Source of the DNA: Allomuricauda sp.
Lineage (GTDB): Bacteria > Bacteroidota > Bacteroidia > Flavobacteriales > Flavobacteriaceae
NCBI RefSeq assembly: GCF_013911645.1
Contig: NZ_JACESV010000002.1
Location: 496,001-560,000 of the forward strand
Direction of reading: 5' to 3'
DNA: 64,000 nt
Below, one piece after another: positions 46,850 through 55,313 of this stretch (the stretch's first letter is position 1; every line of letters begins with the position of its first letter). The notes under the pieces were generated by a model that did no database searches, was not told where the DNA came from, and saw only the letters and a list, made by a program, of their open reading frames with translations. Made by a program: the position numbers and the translations under genes.

Positions 46850-48166
46850 TTAGACTTCTATTTTTTTCAGTTTCTTACAACATTCCTCTGCAAATGGTTT
46901 CAAAAGGATATTGTTGATTTCTTCAAATTTAGACTTGAATAATTCCATAAAGTATAGGTCTTCAGTTGTTTCTAAATCGTCTCCGTTTTTTCCTTTGAAC
47001 TTCTCTATTGCTTCGGCTTTAGATATTAATAATAAATCATCATAATTGAAAAGTGTTACGCTGCACTCCCGGACAAATTCATCCTTTAGATCATCATTAT
47101 ATCGTACAAAGGTTTCGTTTTTGATTTCCTTTAAACTGTCGAAGTTTTTCATTTGAGTGTGATATTCAGTCCTTACCTTTTTTATGGATTCCTGCTGTTC
47201 AGATTCCACAATGTCTCCAAATCCTAGTTTCAGCCAAACACGATCTTTATCAATATGAAGTACATAGCTAAAGATATGTTCTCCTCCTCGGGATTTAGCC
47301 GCAGGATACTTGAACAAATCTTTAACCTCAGTGGGTAATAGGAAAATCACATTTCTACGGGAAGTTTTTGGAGTAAATTCATAAACTTTCGATTCTTCGA
47401 AATATCTCTCAATCAACTCCTTGTAAATGGAGAAATCTTGCTGGTTGTTAATTATGAAATTAATTACATGCCCATACTCTTTATAAATTTCCTTTGCCCT
47501 GGCAATTTCTTTACTTGTTTTGGTGAGGTTTTTTTCTACCATGGATATATATTGTTGGATACTTTCTTTAATTGATGGTGTTGAATTGTTGATAATCTCT
47601 TCATTGCTTTTTAAAAACCTGAGAATGTCCTTATATGTAATATTAGTGTATTCCTTGCCAGAAACAATTTCCTTGTCTTTATGACGATTGTTTTCCAAAG
47701 GGGTCAATGTCAAAAATATTTTCGATTTGATATGTCCATAGTGCGTTATAACATGCTTATAGTATTTGTCCAATTGGTGCTTGGAAAAGTCTGAATAAAT
47801 TTTGTTTTCAATAACGATGGTGAATCCTAGCTCTTCATTGATAAAAAATAAATCAATATCTTCCTCACATTCACGAATTACCTCAGTCTTTGCCCAAGCT
47901 TGATGTGAAAAATCACTATGATATGAATCAATTATTAGCCCCATTTTGTTTAAATGTCCTAATAGCTCTTTTAAAATAGAACTCCCAAATCCATGAGACC
48001 CATTGGGATTTAACAACCATCCAATGAAATTACTGTGGCGAATTTCTCTGTATTGAATACCCAAAACGTTGAAAACATTAAATCCGTTTAAGTATGGCGT
48101 TATCATATCTGATACATTCTCACATTCCTTTTTGAAATTTTCTAAATCTCGATATGTTACATCCAT
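46850..48166 (-). CDS. PD-(D/E)XK nuclease-family protein
   Basis: The 438-residue protein has an N-terminal PD-(D/E)XK domain of the PDDEXK_4 kind: EIRHSNFIGWLLNPNGSHGFG (residues 41-61), Asp105 in EDIDLFF and Glu120-x-Lys122 in VIENKIYSDFSKHQLDKYY, the metal- and phosphate-binding set. The C-terminal half is unknown. Proteins of this kind are frequent in defence islands. It is the last gene of a minus-strand run with an AAA ATPase and a WYL regulator. Confidence 0.8.
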   Translation of the reverse strand: MDVTYRDLENFKKECENVSDMITPYLNGFNVFNVLGIQYREIRHSNFIGWLLNPNGSHGFGSSILKELLGHLNKMGLIIDSYHSDFSHQAWAKTEVIRECEEDIDLFFINEELGFTIVIENKIYSDFSKHQLDKYYKHVITHYGHIKSKIFLTLTPLENNRHKDKEIVSGKEYTNITYKDILRFLKSNEEIINNSTPSIKESIQQYISMVEKNLTKTSKEIARAKEIYKEYGHVINFIINNQQDFSIYKELIERYFEESKVYEFTPKTSRRNVIFLLPTEVKDLFKYPAAKSRGGEHIFSYVLHIDKDRVWLKLGFGDIVESEQQESIKKVRTEYHTQMKNFDSLKEIKNETFVRYNDDLKDEFVRECSVTLFNYDDLLLISKAEAIEKFKGKNGDDLETTEDLYFMELFKSKFEEINNILLKPFAEECCKKLKKIEV

Positions 48167-48321
48167 AAGACTTCTTTTTAGTATTCCTTATCAACTTTGA
48201 GGAAGATGATATATTGCGCTCCTACTTTGGTTTTTAAAAATTAATATTGAAATAGGTAGAATCCGCTTTTTCAAATTATATGGTTTTCCAAATTTTAATG
48301 ACATGATACCACTATATCTCA

Positions 48322-49362
48322 TCAAAAACCAATTGCTTTTCTTTGTGGCTCCTCCATTTGTTGGTTTTCCTTAAAATTAAAGATTTCGGCCAATGTGAGG
48401 GAATCATTGGTGGTTTCTTCCACTCCTTCTATTTTCAATAGGGCATTAGCTTTTTGAGAAGTTAGGGCTTTAAATTCATAGCTGCTTTTTAAGCGGCCTT
48501 TCCTTTTTAATGCGGGATCGATTTTTTTAAGATCAGTATTAAAAGTTGCGATAATTTGAATGCCCAAGGATTCACCAAGAATGCCATCAGTTAAATTTAA
48601 GATCATGGCGAGATTGGAATTTCTTTGGTGATTCCGGGAAACAATTAGCTCTTCTGCATCCTCAATGATTAATATTGAATTTGAATTCGAAAGGAGATAG
48701 CGCATCATGTATACATTGTCCATGTTTCTGGCAATCTCTCCTGGTAGAAAAATCACTTTCTTTTTGAGCAATCCGCACAAATATCTAATGTAAGTGCTTT
48801 TACCTGTTCCGGGTATTCCGTGTAGTAGATGGAGTCCGCTAGTATCCTCTTCTGAAAGAACCGATAGTATTTGGCGATGGAAGGCATCAAAGTCATCATT
48901 GTATAGATGATATAAATCGACTTCAGGTTTTTTGAATTCAATTATTCTGTTTTCAAAGTTGCCTTTTCCTGAAGTTATTAGGTTAATCTGAGCTAAATTG
49001 GATTTCTTTTCTTTCTGTCTAAATTTCACGCAGAATTCCTCAATAAGTTGCACTTGAAGTGTCTCTTCTGAAAAAAGCACGCTCAAGCCTCTATAGTTAA
49101 TCCGCACCAAGATTTCATTTTTTAAAATAAAGACATGGCCATGTTCTGTAACACAATAATTGCTTCTATCAGTCTTATAATGATAGGCCAAAATTCTATT
49201 TTCAAATTCCTGACGGAATTCCGGTAAGAGATTTGATGTTTCAATGTCAAAATGACCAACTTCGTTAGGTATTTTTTCAAAATAGCTGAAATAAAGTATC
49301 TCTGGGTTCTCAATTATACCGCTTTCGAGAAAAGAAAAATTTTTAAGCGTAAGTTGATTCAT
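48322..49362 (-). CDS. AAA ATPase (BCS1/FtsH-like core)
   Basis: The 346-residue protein has an N-terminal 170-residue region of unknown fold and an AAA domain with Walker A GIPGTGKST (residues 182-190), Walker B ILIIEDAE (230-237), a sensor-1 IIATFN and an arginine-rich sensor-2 region (DPALKRKGRL). It lies between the WYL regulator and the nuclease on one strand, so it may remodel or gate the nuclease. No membrane helix is seen. Confidence 0.8.
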   Translation of the reverse strand: MNQLTLKNFSFLESGIIENPEILYFSYFEKIPNEVGHFDIETSNLLPEFRQEFENRILAYHYKTDRSNYCVTEHGHVFILKNEILVRINYRGLSVLFSEETLQVQLIEEFCVKFRQKEKKSNLAQINLITSGKGNFENRIIEFKKPEVDLYHLYNDDFDAFHRQILSVLSEEDTSGLHLLHGIPGTGKSTYIRYLCGLLKKKVIFLPGEIARNMDNVYMMRYLLSNSNSILIIEDAEELIVSRNHQRNSNLAMILNLTDGILGESLGIQIIATFNTDLKKIDPALKRKGRLKSSYEFKALTSQKANALLKIEGVEETTNDSLTLAEIFNFKENQQMEEPQRKAIGF

Positions 49363-49489
49363 AGTATGGTTTTGTTGTTAAAGTTTTTCAGTTCAAATAC
49401 GGTACTTTCAATAAGTTATTGGATGACCTTTTTCCTAACGGTCTTTAATTGATTCAAAAGTATTTTAAGATGGCGCCAAAAGCTGTCGC

Positions 49490-50383
49490 TTAATATCTTT
49501 TAAATGCATTCATTAACTGATTTTTAATTTGATCTTGAAGTGACTCTGGAGAAATCACCTTCACTTGATTTCCATAAGAAAGTATCTCCATTTTAAAATC
49601 GAGGGTCGGTTTTATGAAATAGCCAAAGCGGATTTCATCCCTATTCTCAACAACAACTTGCTGACTGTGATGGATGGGTAGAGATTGTATATATCTGCCC
49701 TGTTCTAGGGTAAATGAAAGGATGACTTCAATCGGCTCTTCATCCGAACCATTGATAATCCCGAAGCAATCTTTGAATTCCTTATTGACGTCATAAGTAA
49801 CCGGTTTAAACTTGTCAGAGGTAATGCTTAAATTACTAATGCGGTCCAAGGAGAAATTTTTGATTTTTCCATCTCTCCCATCTTCGCCTATCAAATACCA
49901 ACGGTTTCTGGATTCTTTTAAAGAAATAGGTTTGACCTTCCGAGTACTTTTTGATGAATCCCAGTATTTTATGTAGTTGAATTCTACGATTAGTTTTTTC
50001 TGTATGGCGTGGATTAACCCTGCCATATGGTTGGTGCCCAAACTTCCTCTTTCCTCAAAGGTTAGAATGTCTCCAAGCCCCTTTGACATTTTGATTGCAT
50101 TTACAAGTTCATAACTTTCACGCAAACGTTTGGTCTCTATGTCCTCTACGTCTTCTTTGATATAATATCGATTTTGACTTTTATCGGAAGCTATCTCAAT
50201 TTCATAGATGGATGCGATTGCCAGAATATCCCGTTGTAAAGTGCGTTGGGAGGTGAGCAGTTTATATTCAATGGCATCTGGGTCCGATGACATTTCATCT
50301 TGAATCTCCTCATAGCTCATTGGCCTTCTTCTTAGAAGTGAGATAATTTTGGTATAACGTTTAATGGTTTGATCTACGGACAT
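49490..50383 (-). CDS. WYL-domain transcriptional regulator 1
   Basis: The 297-residue regulator has an N-terminal helix-turn-helix (SLLRRRPMSYEEIQDEMSSD, then SQRTLQRDILAIASIY) and a WYL ligand-binding domain with RWYLIGEDG, followed by a WCX-like C-terminal extension. WYL proteins often repress phage-defence genes until they sense nucleic acid or damage. ATG at 50,383 is preferred; 50,410 is an alternative. It begins the WYL-AAA-nuclease run and diverges from the DnaB-like gene. Confidence 0.83.
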   Translation of the reverse strand: MSVDQTIKRYTKIISLLRRRPMSYEEIQDEMSSDPDAIEYKLLTSQRTLQRDILAIASIYEIEIASDKSQNRYYIKEDVEDIETKRLRESYELVNAIKMSKGLGDILTFEERGSLGTNHMAGLIHAIQKKLIVEFNYIKYWDSSKSTRKVKPISLKESRNRWYLIGEDGRDGKIKNFSLDRISNLSITSDKFKPVTYDVNKEFKDCFGIINGSDEEPIEVILSFTLEQGRYIQSLPIHHSQQVVVENRDEIRFGYFIKPTLDFKMEILSYGNQVKVISPESLQDQIKNQLMNAFKRY

Positions 50384-50621
50384 ATTGATAGATTTAATAA
50401 CATAGTTCACTAAAAAAGCGGGTTACTTCATTATTGAACAATTCTATACATCAGTTAGTCGTATACGCAATTTCTAGGCACAAAACGGGATTGGTCTTCG
50501 GGGTCTTTATTATTAAAATTAAAAAGAACATCTCGTAAAATATCCAAACACTTTAAAGGGAAAGGTCCAGCGCCAAGTTTTGTCTTTGTCAAACGCTATT
50601 TTTAGGGTCAAATATAATGAC

Positions 50622-51500
50622 ATGATATTAAAAGAAAGGCTCGCGAGTATGTACACTTTAAAGACATGGGGGCTTATCGAGTCTGGCATACCTGCACTAG
50701 ACGATAATAGCACATTTGAGCAGGGAAAAACAACATTGTTAGCTGCACGCCCAGGAATGTTTGCCAAACGTTTGATAGATCAGTTAATTTTAAGGGTGTG
50801 TATACAAAACAAAAATCCTTTAGCCCATTTTAGCTTTGAAAGATCTGTCAAGGAAACCATTGACCATTTTCTTTGGTGCTTGACCTTGGACACTAGGTTT
50901 CTGTCATCAGATTCATACTCTGAAGAACTTGTAAATTCAGAGGCAATTGATAATGCCTTTAAATTGTTTGAACAGTCTCCATATTGGATAGAGACCCGAA
51001 AGGAATACACCTGTATTGAAAGTTTGATAGACCTCCTTAGAAAAAGGGTTGAAAATCATAAAATAAGATTAGTCGTAATAGACTACCTAGAGCTTTGTGG
51101 TTCAATTGAGCTTTCAAAGAATAAGTCAATGCCCATTGAGAAAAAGAAAAGTATTGAGCTAAAAAAACTAAAGGCCATTGCCCGTGAGCTTGATGTTCAC
51201 ATTATTATAACAAGTGTACTAAGCAATTATGTTGATATAAGACCGTATCATGAAAAGCGACCAGAAATTGATGATATCAACATTGAAAAGCCATTTGATT
51301 GTGTTGATAATATTATGCTTGTCTATCGTCCCGAATTTTATGGCATCAAACAATGGGATATTTTTGGTAATAAAAAAGAAAGACTGTCTACTCGTAATTG
51401 CTTAGAAATATCTCTGCATCAAAAGGAATCTTTCTCTGGAAAATGTTTATTGGAATTTAATAACCCATGTACCGAGTTTAGAGATATTACACCTTTTTAA
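50622..51500 (+). CDS. DnaB/RecA-fold protein with degenerate P-loop
   Basis: The 292-residue protein follows the DnaB C-terminal helicase pattern: GLIESGIPALDD, then LLAARPGMFAKRL where DnaB has AARPxMGKT, HFSFERSVKE (DnaB FSLEMS), Walker B IRLVVIDYLELC and KRPEIDDI plus MLVYRPEFY near the end. The lysine-threonine of the P-loop is replaced, so ATP hydrolysis is doubtful. There is no N-terminal DnaB domain. Function unknown. Start at 50,622; a TTG at 50,580 is possible but less likely. Confidence 0.65.
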   Translation: MILKERLASMYTLKTWGLIESGIPALDDNSTFEQGKTTLLAARPGMFAKRLIDQLILRVCIQNKNPLAHFSFERSVKETIDHFLWCLTLDTRFLSSDSYSEELVNSEAIDNAFKLFEQSPYWIETRKEYTCIESLIDLLRKRVENHKIRLVVIDYLELCGSIELSKNKSMPIEKKKSIELKKLKAIARELDVHIIITSVLSNYVDIRPYHEKRPEIDDINIEKPFDCVDNIMLVYRPEFYGIKQWDIFGNKKERLSTRNCLEISLHQKESFSGKCLLEFNNPCTEFRDITPF

Positions 51501-51506
51501 AGTACT

Positions 51507-52244
51507 CTATGCAATCAATTCTAAAAGTGCATTAATATGTAGTTCTTCCTTTTTCCCCATAGGGTGCTCGGTGACAATTATATTCAAATTATCCACAAAG
51601 TACTGTTTGGTTTCATATTTGGACCACGGAATAACCATATCTGGCTCGGGTAGGTTGCTTTGTTTATCCAAGCCCATTAGGTTTTTCAGAAAAAAACCCT
51701 CCCAACCACCGGTAAACATGATTACGGTCTCAGGTTTGAAAATTTCCAGTTCCTTACGGAATATACTTATGCAATCCTCCCTTTGTAAGTTCCGCAATTT
51801 GGGATTTGGATTCATTCCAGTGTTATTCGGTGATACTTTGAAAAGATTGCTCCAAACAACATGCGAAAACCAATCGTCATTTATTTTTGGGAGATGAGCC
51901 TCTGTTGTTTTTTTAACAACTCTCCAAAAAGCTGAACGCTTGGTATTATATTTATTTTTATCATGCTCTCGCTCATGTACCCAGCGCATTTGATCCCCTC
52001 GATTGAAAATTCTATCGTTTCCCTCACCAAAAAGTACATCGGCATCCAGAGAGTTGTTTATCCAGCCATTTACCGATCGTCCGACAAACATAATACGCTG
52101 CTTAGGCTCTAAATCAAAATAGTGTTCGCCCCATTGGGCACAGAAAGCACAGCTATCATTGGTAAAATTGGATTCTTTGACTTTTTGGAGCATTGGGACA
52201 TACAATTGTTTCAGCTCTGTTTTGTGTTTGTTCAAATCAATCAT
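51507..52244 (-). CDS. Uracil-DNA-glycosylase-like protein
   Basis: The 245-residue protein shows a pattern seen in the UDG superfamily: RIMFVGRSVNGWINN near residue 50, HVVWSNLFKVSPNN in the middle, KPETVIMFTGGWEGF and NLNIIVTEHPMGK towards the end. Two cysteines (CAFCAQW) lie early. This is a fold-level guess; the classical catalytic motif is not clear. It overlaps the WYL regulator 2 gene by 8 bases and ends 6 bases from the convergent DnaB-like gene. Confidence 0.5.
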   Translation of the reverse strand: MIDLNKHKTELKQLYVPMLQKVKESNFTNDSCAFCAQWGEHYFDLEPKQRIMFVGRSVNGWINNSLDADVLFGEGNDRIFNRGDQMRWVHEREHDKNKYNTKRSAFWRVVKKTTEAHLPKINDDWFSHVVWSNLFKVSPNNTGMNPNPKLRNLQREDCISIFRKELEIFKPETVIMFTGGWEGFFLKNLMGLDKQSNLPEPDMVIPWSKYETKQYFVDNLNIIVTEHPMGKKEELHINALLELIA

Positions 52245-53232
52245 AATCTTTTGTAAGGTTTTTTGTCAGTTTAATGGTTTGGTTCAATATGGCTTTTTTT
52301 ACTGAAGGAGGCTCGACAGATATTAAACTGCCACCATAGGAAACCAACTTCATGATAAAATTATGTTTGGGAACAAGTAAAAACCCAAAAGACGTTGAGT
52401 CCTTGGCCTTACTGATAATGGTTTGACTATGGTGCAAAGGTACAGCTTCCAAGAAGCTGGCCTGAAATTTTGATAGCGTAATTATTGTTTCCACAGGTTC
52501 CTCATCAAGACTTGGTTCAACACCATAGGAATGTTTAAAATAGTCTTGAATTTCATTTTTATCTTCTGGATAAGTTTCATTTAGCAATTCAATGTGATTT
52601 ATTCGGTCCAGGCTGAAAATCCTAAAAGATTTTTTTTCCATATCGTGCCCAAAAACATACCAGCGTTGATCATGCTCCTTAATGCCGTAAGGGTTTAGTT
52701 TCCTTCTCTGAGGTTTTTCTATATAATTTTTATAATGAACAAATGAGAGACATTTTTTTGTTTCAATTGCCTCCAAAACAAGAGAAAGATATTTTGAGGA
52801 TGCCTTATTCTTTTCTTGTGGAATGATATAATCAGGAAGAGTGCCCGAGGCGCTCAATGCCATTAACACATCAAGGTGGCCCAATATGTATTGTGTGGGC
52901 TTTCTAGCATCCGATTCATCGACAATATTATACTTTAAGGTTGATTTGTCATATTCAATAGATATTTGGTAAATCGAATCAATATTCTTTATGTCCCGCT
53001 GAAACGTCCTTAATGAGAGCCGAAGGTCCCTGTCCAATAAAATTGATTGTGAATCCAAGTAATCAGCTATTTCATCAAAAGTTCTGGGTCTTGTTCGCAG
53101 ACACTGTACTATTTTTTGTTGCCGTATAGTAATTTCTTCAAACCTCACGTGTTCTCTTGAATTAGTTGAATTTTTCTCGTGGTAGAGAAATTCGTTTAAT
53201 GAATTGCTCCATTTTTCAAATATAGACTCCAT
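52237..53232 (-). CDS. WYL-domain transcriptional regulator 2
   Basis: The 331-residue regulator is a paralogue of the one at 49,490: a helix-turn-helix region (CLRTRPRTFDEIADYLDSQ, then LRTFQRDIKNIDSIY), the WYL core RWYVFGHDM and a similar C-terminal part (AVPLHHSQTIISKAKDS). The gene ends within the start of the UDG-like gene, so both are translated from one transcript, and the regulator probably controls it. Confidence 0.83.
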   Translation of the reverse strand: MESIFEKWSNSLNEFLYHEKNSTNSREHVRFEEITIRQQKIVQCLRTRPRTFDEIADYLDSQSILLDRDLRLSLRTFQRDIKNIDSIYQISIEYDKSTLKYNIVDESDARKPTQYILGHLDVLMALSASGTLPDYIIPQEKNKASSKYLSLVLEAIETKKCLSFVHYKNYIEKPQRRKLNPYGIKEHDQRWYVFGHDMEKKSFRIFSLDRINHIELLNETYPEDKNEIQDYFKHSYGVEPSLDEEPVETIITLSKFQASFLEAVPLHHSQTIISKAKDSTSFGFLLVPKHNFIMKLVSYGGSLISVEPPSVKKAILNQTIKLTKNLTKDYD

Positions 53233-53240
53233 GTGGTAAA

Positions 53241-53269
53241 TATACAGTAGGACAACGTCAAAACTTGTC
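53241..53269 (-). promoter_or_regulatory. Possible promoter and operator of WYL regulator 2
   Basis: On the minus strand TTTTGAC precedes TATATTTA near the start codon. GACAA (53,251-53,255) and TTGTC (53,265-53,269) form an inverted repeat over the -33 area, a possible autoregulatory site. Confidence 0.35.
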
Positions 53270-53375
53270 GTTCATTTATTTGCCCACAATAAGCCATTAT
53301 TGAAACATAACTTCACATAGTATAAGAGGTTTTATTCTTAAAGCATATGAATCCCCAGAAACTTTAAGGAGTCTA

Positions 53376-53525
53376 CCTTCCAAAACACATGTGTGACTGG
53401 AAGGGCAAATGCAGCGAAGCGAAATGCAGCAAGCGTCCCAAATTCTTACCCCAACTTTTGCGCATGGATCCTGTCGGGTTTTTGTAGCGTTCGGGAAGAT
53501 AAGCGTAAAACAAAAACACGATAGG
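53376..53525. repeat. Hairpin-rich non-coding region (old oriT or junction)
   Basis: CCTTCCA (53,376-53,382) pairs with TGGAAGG (53,398-53,404) around a perfect ACACATGTGT palindrome. Further on, CCTGTCGGGTTTTTGT (53,470-53,485) is inverted at ACAAAAACACGATAGG (53,510-53,525) with two mismatches. No gene is found from 53,233 to the remnant at 53,531. Confidence 0.45.
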
Positions 53526-53530
53526 GCGCA

Positions 53531-53626
53531 ACCTACTTGTTGGATTTCAATAGCCCATGTCCTCTAGGTACGTTCATATTCAATATTGGCATAGTATTTC
53601 AGGTTTTCGGCCTTGACCTGTTCATA
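53531..53626 (-). pseudogene. Deletion remnant of a mobilization relaxase gene
   Basis: The part at 53,537-53,555 (GTTGGATTTCAATAGCCCAT, ending the codons EDMGY and stop) matches the 3' end of the relaxase gene at about 57,300-57,320. It is joined to 53,559-53,626, which reads VYEQVKAENLKYYANIEYERT and matches the inner relaxase segment NQEVKAENLKYYAKIEHERT (about 57,940-58,010). Some 600 bases in between are lost and the frame is broken. It records an earlier relaxase copy. Confidence 0.75.
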
Positions 53627-53724
53627 CACGTCATTTTACTCTAGGAATGCCCGAAATCATTAAACTATCGATGTATCGGCATAAAATTTAACACAACTAA
53701 TTTTTTTGAGCTTCTATTTAAATA

Positions 53725-53949
53725 ATGTTTTGGCATCAAAAAAATCTCGTAGTATATTCTTTTTTAACAAGCAGCGTTTTTCCTTACAAAAATGTTGTTT
53801 CCATAATTCTTACTAACATGCAAATCTTCTCTTTTTACCTAATTATAAGTTTAGTACTAGCCATTGCTAACTCAGAAATGAATAAAATACCATCGTATGA
53901 TGATATTAGCACCTCAAATCCTGAACGGATAGTTTACATTTTCCTCTAG
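53725..53949 (+). CDS. Doubtful small ORF
   Basis: A 74-codon reading with a hydrophobic middle (MQIFSFYLIISLVLAIANS). I do not recognise it; it could be a small membrane peptide or chance in AT-rich DNA. It ends 16 bases before the next gene. Confidence 0.2.
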   Translation: MFWHQKNLVVYSFLTSSVFPYKNVVSIILTNMQIFSFYLIISLVLAIANSEMNKIPSYDDISTSNPERIVYIFL

Positions 53950-53965
53950 CCAGCAATCATCATTT

Positions 53966-54697
53966 ATGTTATTTACAGACTTAAAAAGTAACGCTATGTG
54001 GCAATTGTTATATGACTCTATTAATAGTATAGAGGTAATTGATCTACTAGATATTCCTCAAGTGAAGGCTTTAGGTATTATCGAACAAATTGAAGAAGAA
54101 AACCAAGAGCTTAAAAAGTCACTGATTAACTTAATAGGAACACAGTATAAAATTGACGAAAGTGAAATTCAAAGAGGCTATGCCCTAGTTGAGGAAGATA
54201 AATTACTTGGGGTTTTATTCGGAAACCATATACTACATTTACAAATGCAACCGTTCTATAAAGAACTGATTCAAAAAAAAGTAGTTCCTCTTCCGTCTCT
54301 AGATGATATTTATAATACAACGGTTGAAAGAATTATAAACAGAATCGTTAAAGAGAAGAATTCCATCATCTCCCCTAAGGAATTTGAAATTTTGAGAACG
54401 TCTGCCCTAAATATTAATGACATACAATACACTGGAAACACCTATTGTATCCATACTACTGATTTTTCCGAATTAACGTTATATCATTTATGTGCTGCTC
54501 CATACTTTAAGCAAATCAAAAATGAGTTTTCCAAGAAATGGGATACCATAGTTGCCATGAAAGATTTTAAAGTAACCAAATTATATTACAAAAAACACCT
54601 TTTAATAGGTTTCTGTTTATATAGACCAGAAGATGGAGAGCAATTCTTTTGGAGCAGTCAATTACAAGAAGTGTTGGAGAGTTTAATCAATAAATGA
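53966..54697 (+). CDS. Protein of unknown function, first gene of a three-gene cassette
   Basis: I do not recognise this 243-residue protein. It is mostly helical, with a charged segment (IIEQIEEENQELKKSLINLI) and a mixed C-terminal part (NTYCIHTTDFSELTLYHLC, then TKLYYKKHLLIGFCLY). No membrane helices or catalytic motif are evident. It is followed after 7 bases by the UDG-like gene and then the DUF2779 gene, all on one strand. Confidence 0.65.
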   Translation: MLFTDLKSNAMWQLLYDSINSIEVIDLLDIPQVKALGIIEQIEEENQELKKSLINLIGTQYKIDESEIQRGYALVEEDKLLGVLFGNHILHLQMQPFYKELIQKKVVPLPSLDDIYNTTVERIINRIVKEKNSIISPKEFEILRTSALNINDIQYTGNTYCIHTTDFSELTLYHLCAAPYFKQIKNEFSKKWDTIVAMKDFKVTKLYYKKHLLIGFCLYRPEDGEQFFWSSQLQEVLESLINK

Positions 54698-54704
54698 AAT
54701 AAAT

Positions 54705-55286
54705 ATGACAAGGATTAATCATCAATTATTAAATCAGAATTTTTTTGTTCCTAAATGGGAAATAAATCATTTGTTTTTAGGCACTTTTAACCCTGAAGGG
54801 GGGGATGATGTCAGTTATTTTTATGGTCGAAAAAGAAATCAGACATGGAAACTGTTAAGCGAAATTTTTAAGGAAGAATTTAACCCAGAAGAGTTTGATA
54901 TTTTTTTAACTAAATTAAAAAAACATCAACTAGCCTGTATGGACATGATCAAATCAGTAAAGGTTAGGGAGGAAGACATTTCTTTTGTAACAGGCAAAGG
55001 TTATTCTGACTCAAAACTCATTAACAATGTAAATGAAAGAGAACATAACACAGCCAATATAATAGATGTAATTAAAAAAAATCCTGGTGTTAGGGTTTAT
55101 TCCACATGGGGCAAGGGGCCTAAGATTAAAAATTGGAATATTGAAATTGATAGAATTGGATCAATTATTAATCTCACGTCCCCAAGTATGGCCGCAAGAG
55201 TACCAAAAGGAACGAAAAAATATGATTATATGTTTAAAGATTGGTCGAGTAAAATAAAAAATAAACTCTGTATTCCAATAACCTGA
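54705..55286 (+). CDS. Uracil-DNA-glycosylase-superfamily protein
   Basis: The 193-residue protein shows INHLFLGTFNPEGGDD near residue 20, then SYFYGRKRNQTWKLLSEIF, as in the Mug/DNA-deoxyinosine-type UDG branch (LGxxP...YY...N.FW). SIINLTSPSMAAR near the end can be the substrate-binding loop. UDG-fold proteins remove deaminated bases from DNA, and some act in defence against modified phage DNA. It is co-transcribed with a nuclease-like DUF2779 protein. Confidence 0.65.
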   Translation: MTRINHQLLNQNFFVPKWEINHLFLGTFNPEGGDDVSYFYGRKRNQTWKLLSEIFKEEFNPEEFDIFLTKLKKHQLACMDMIKSVKVREEDISFVTGKGYSDSKLINNVNEREHNTANIIDVIKKNPGVRVYSTWGKGPKIKNWNIEIDRIGSIINLTSPSMAARVPKGTKKYDYMFKDWSSKIKNKLCIPIT

Positions 55287-55313
55287 TGAATACCTAGTTT
55301 AATTTAAATCTAT

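Noticed and set aside
50580..50621. TTG start for the DnaB-like gene
   Set aside because: The resulting extension adds 14 residues without similarity to DnaB, and ATG at 50,622 has the better context.
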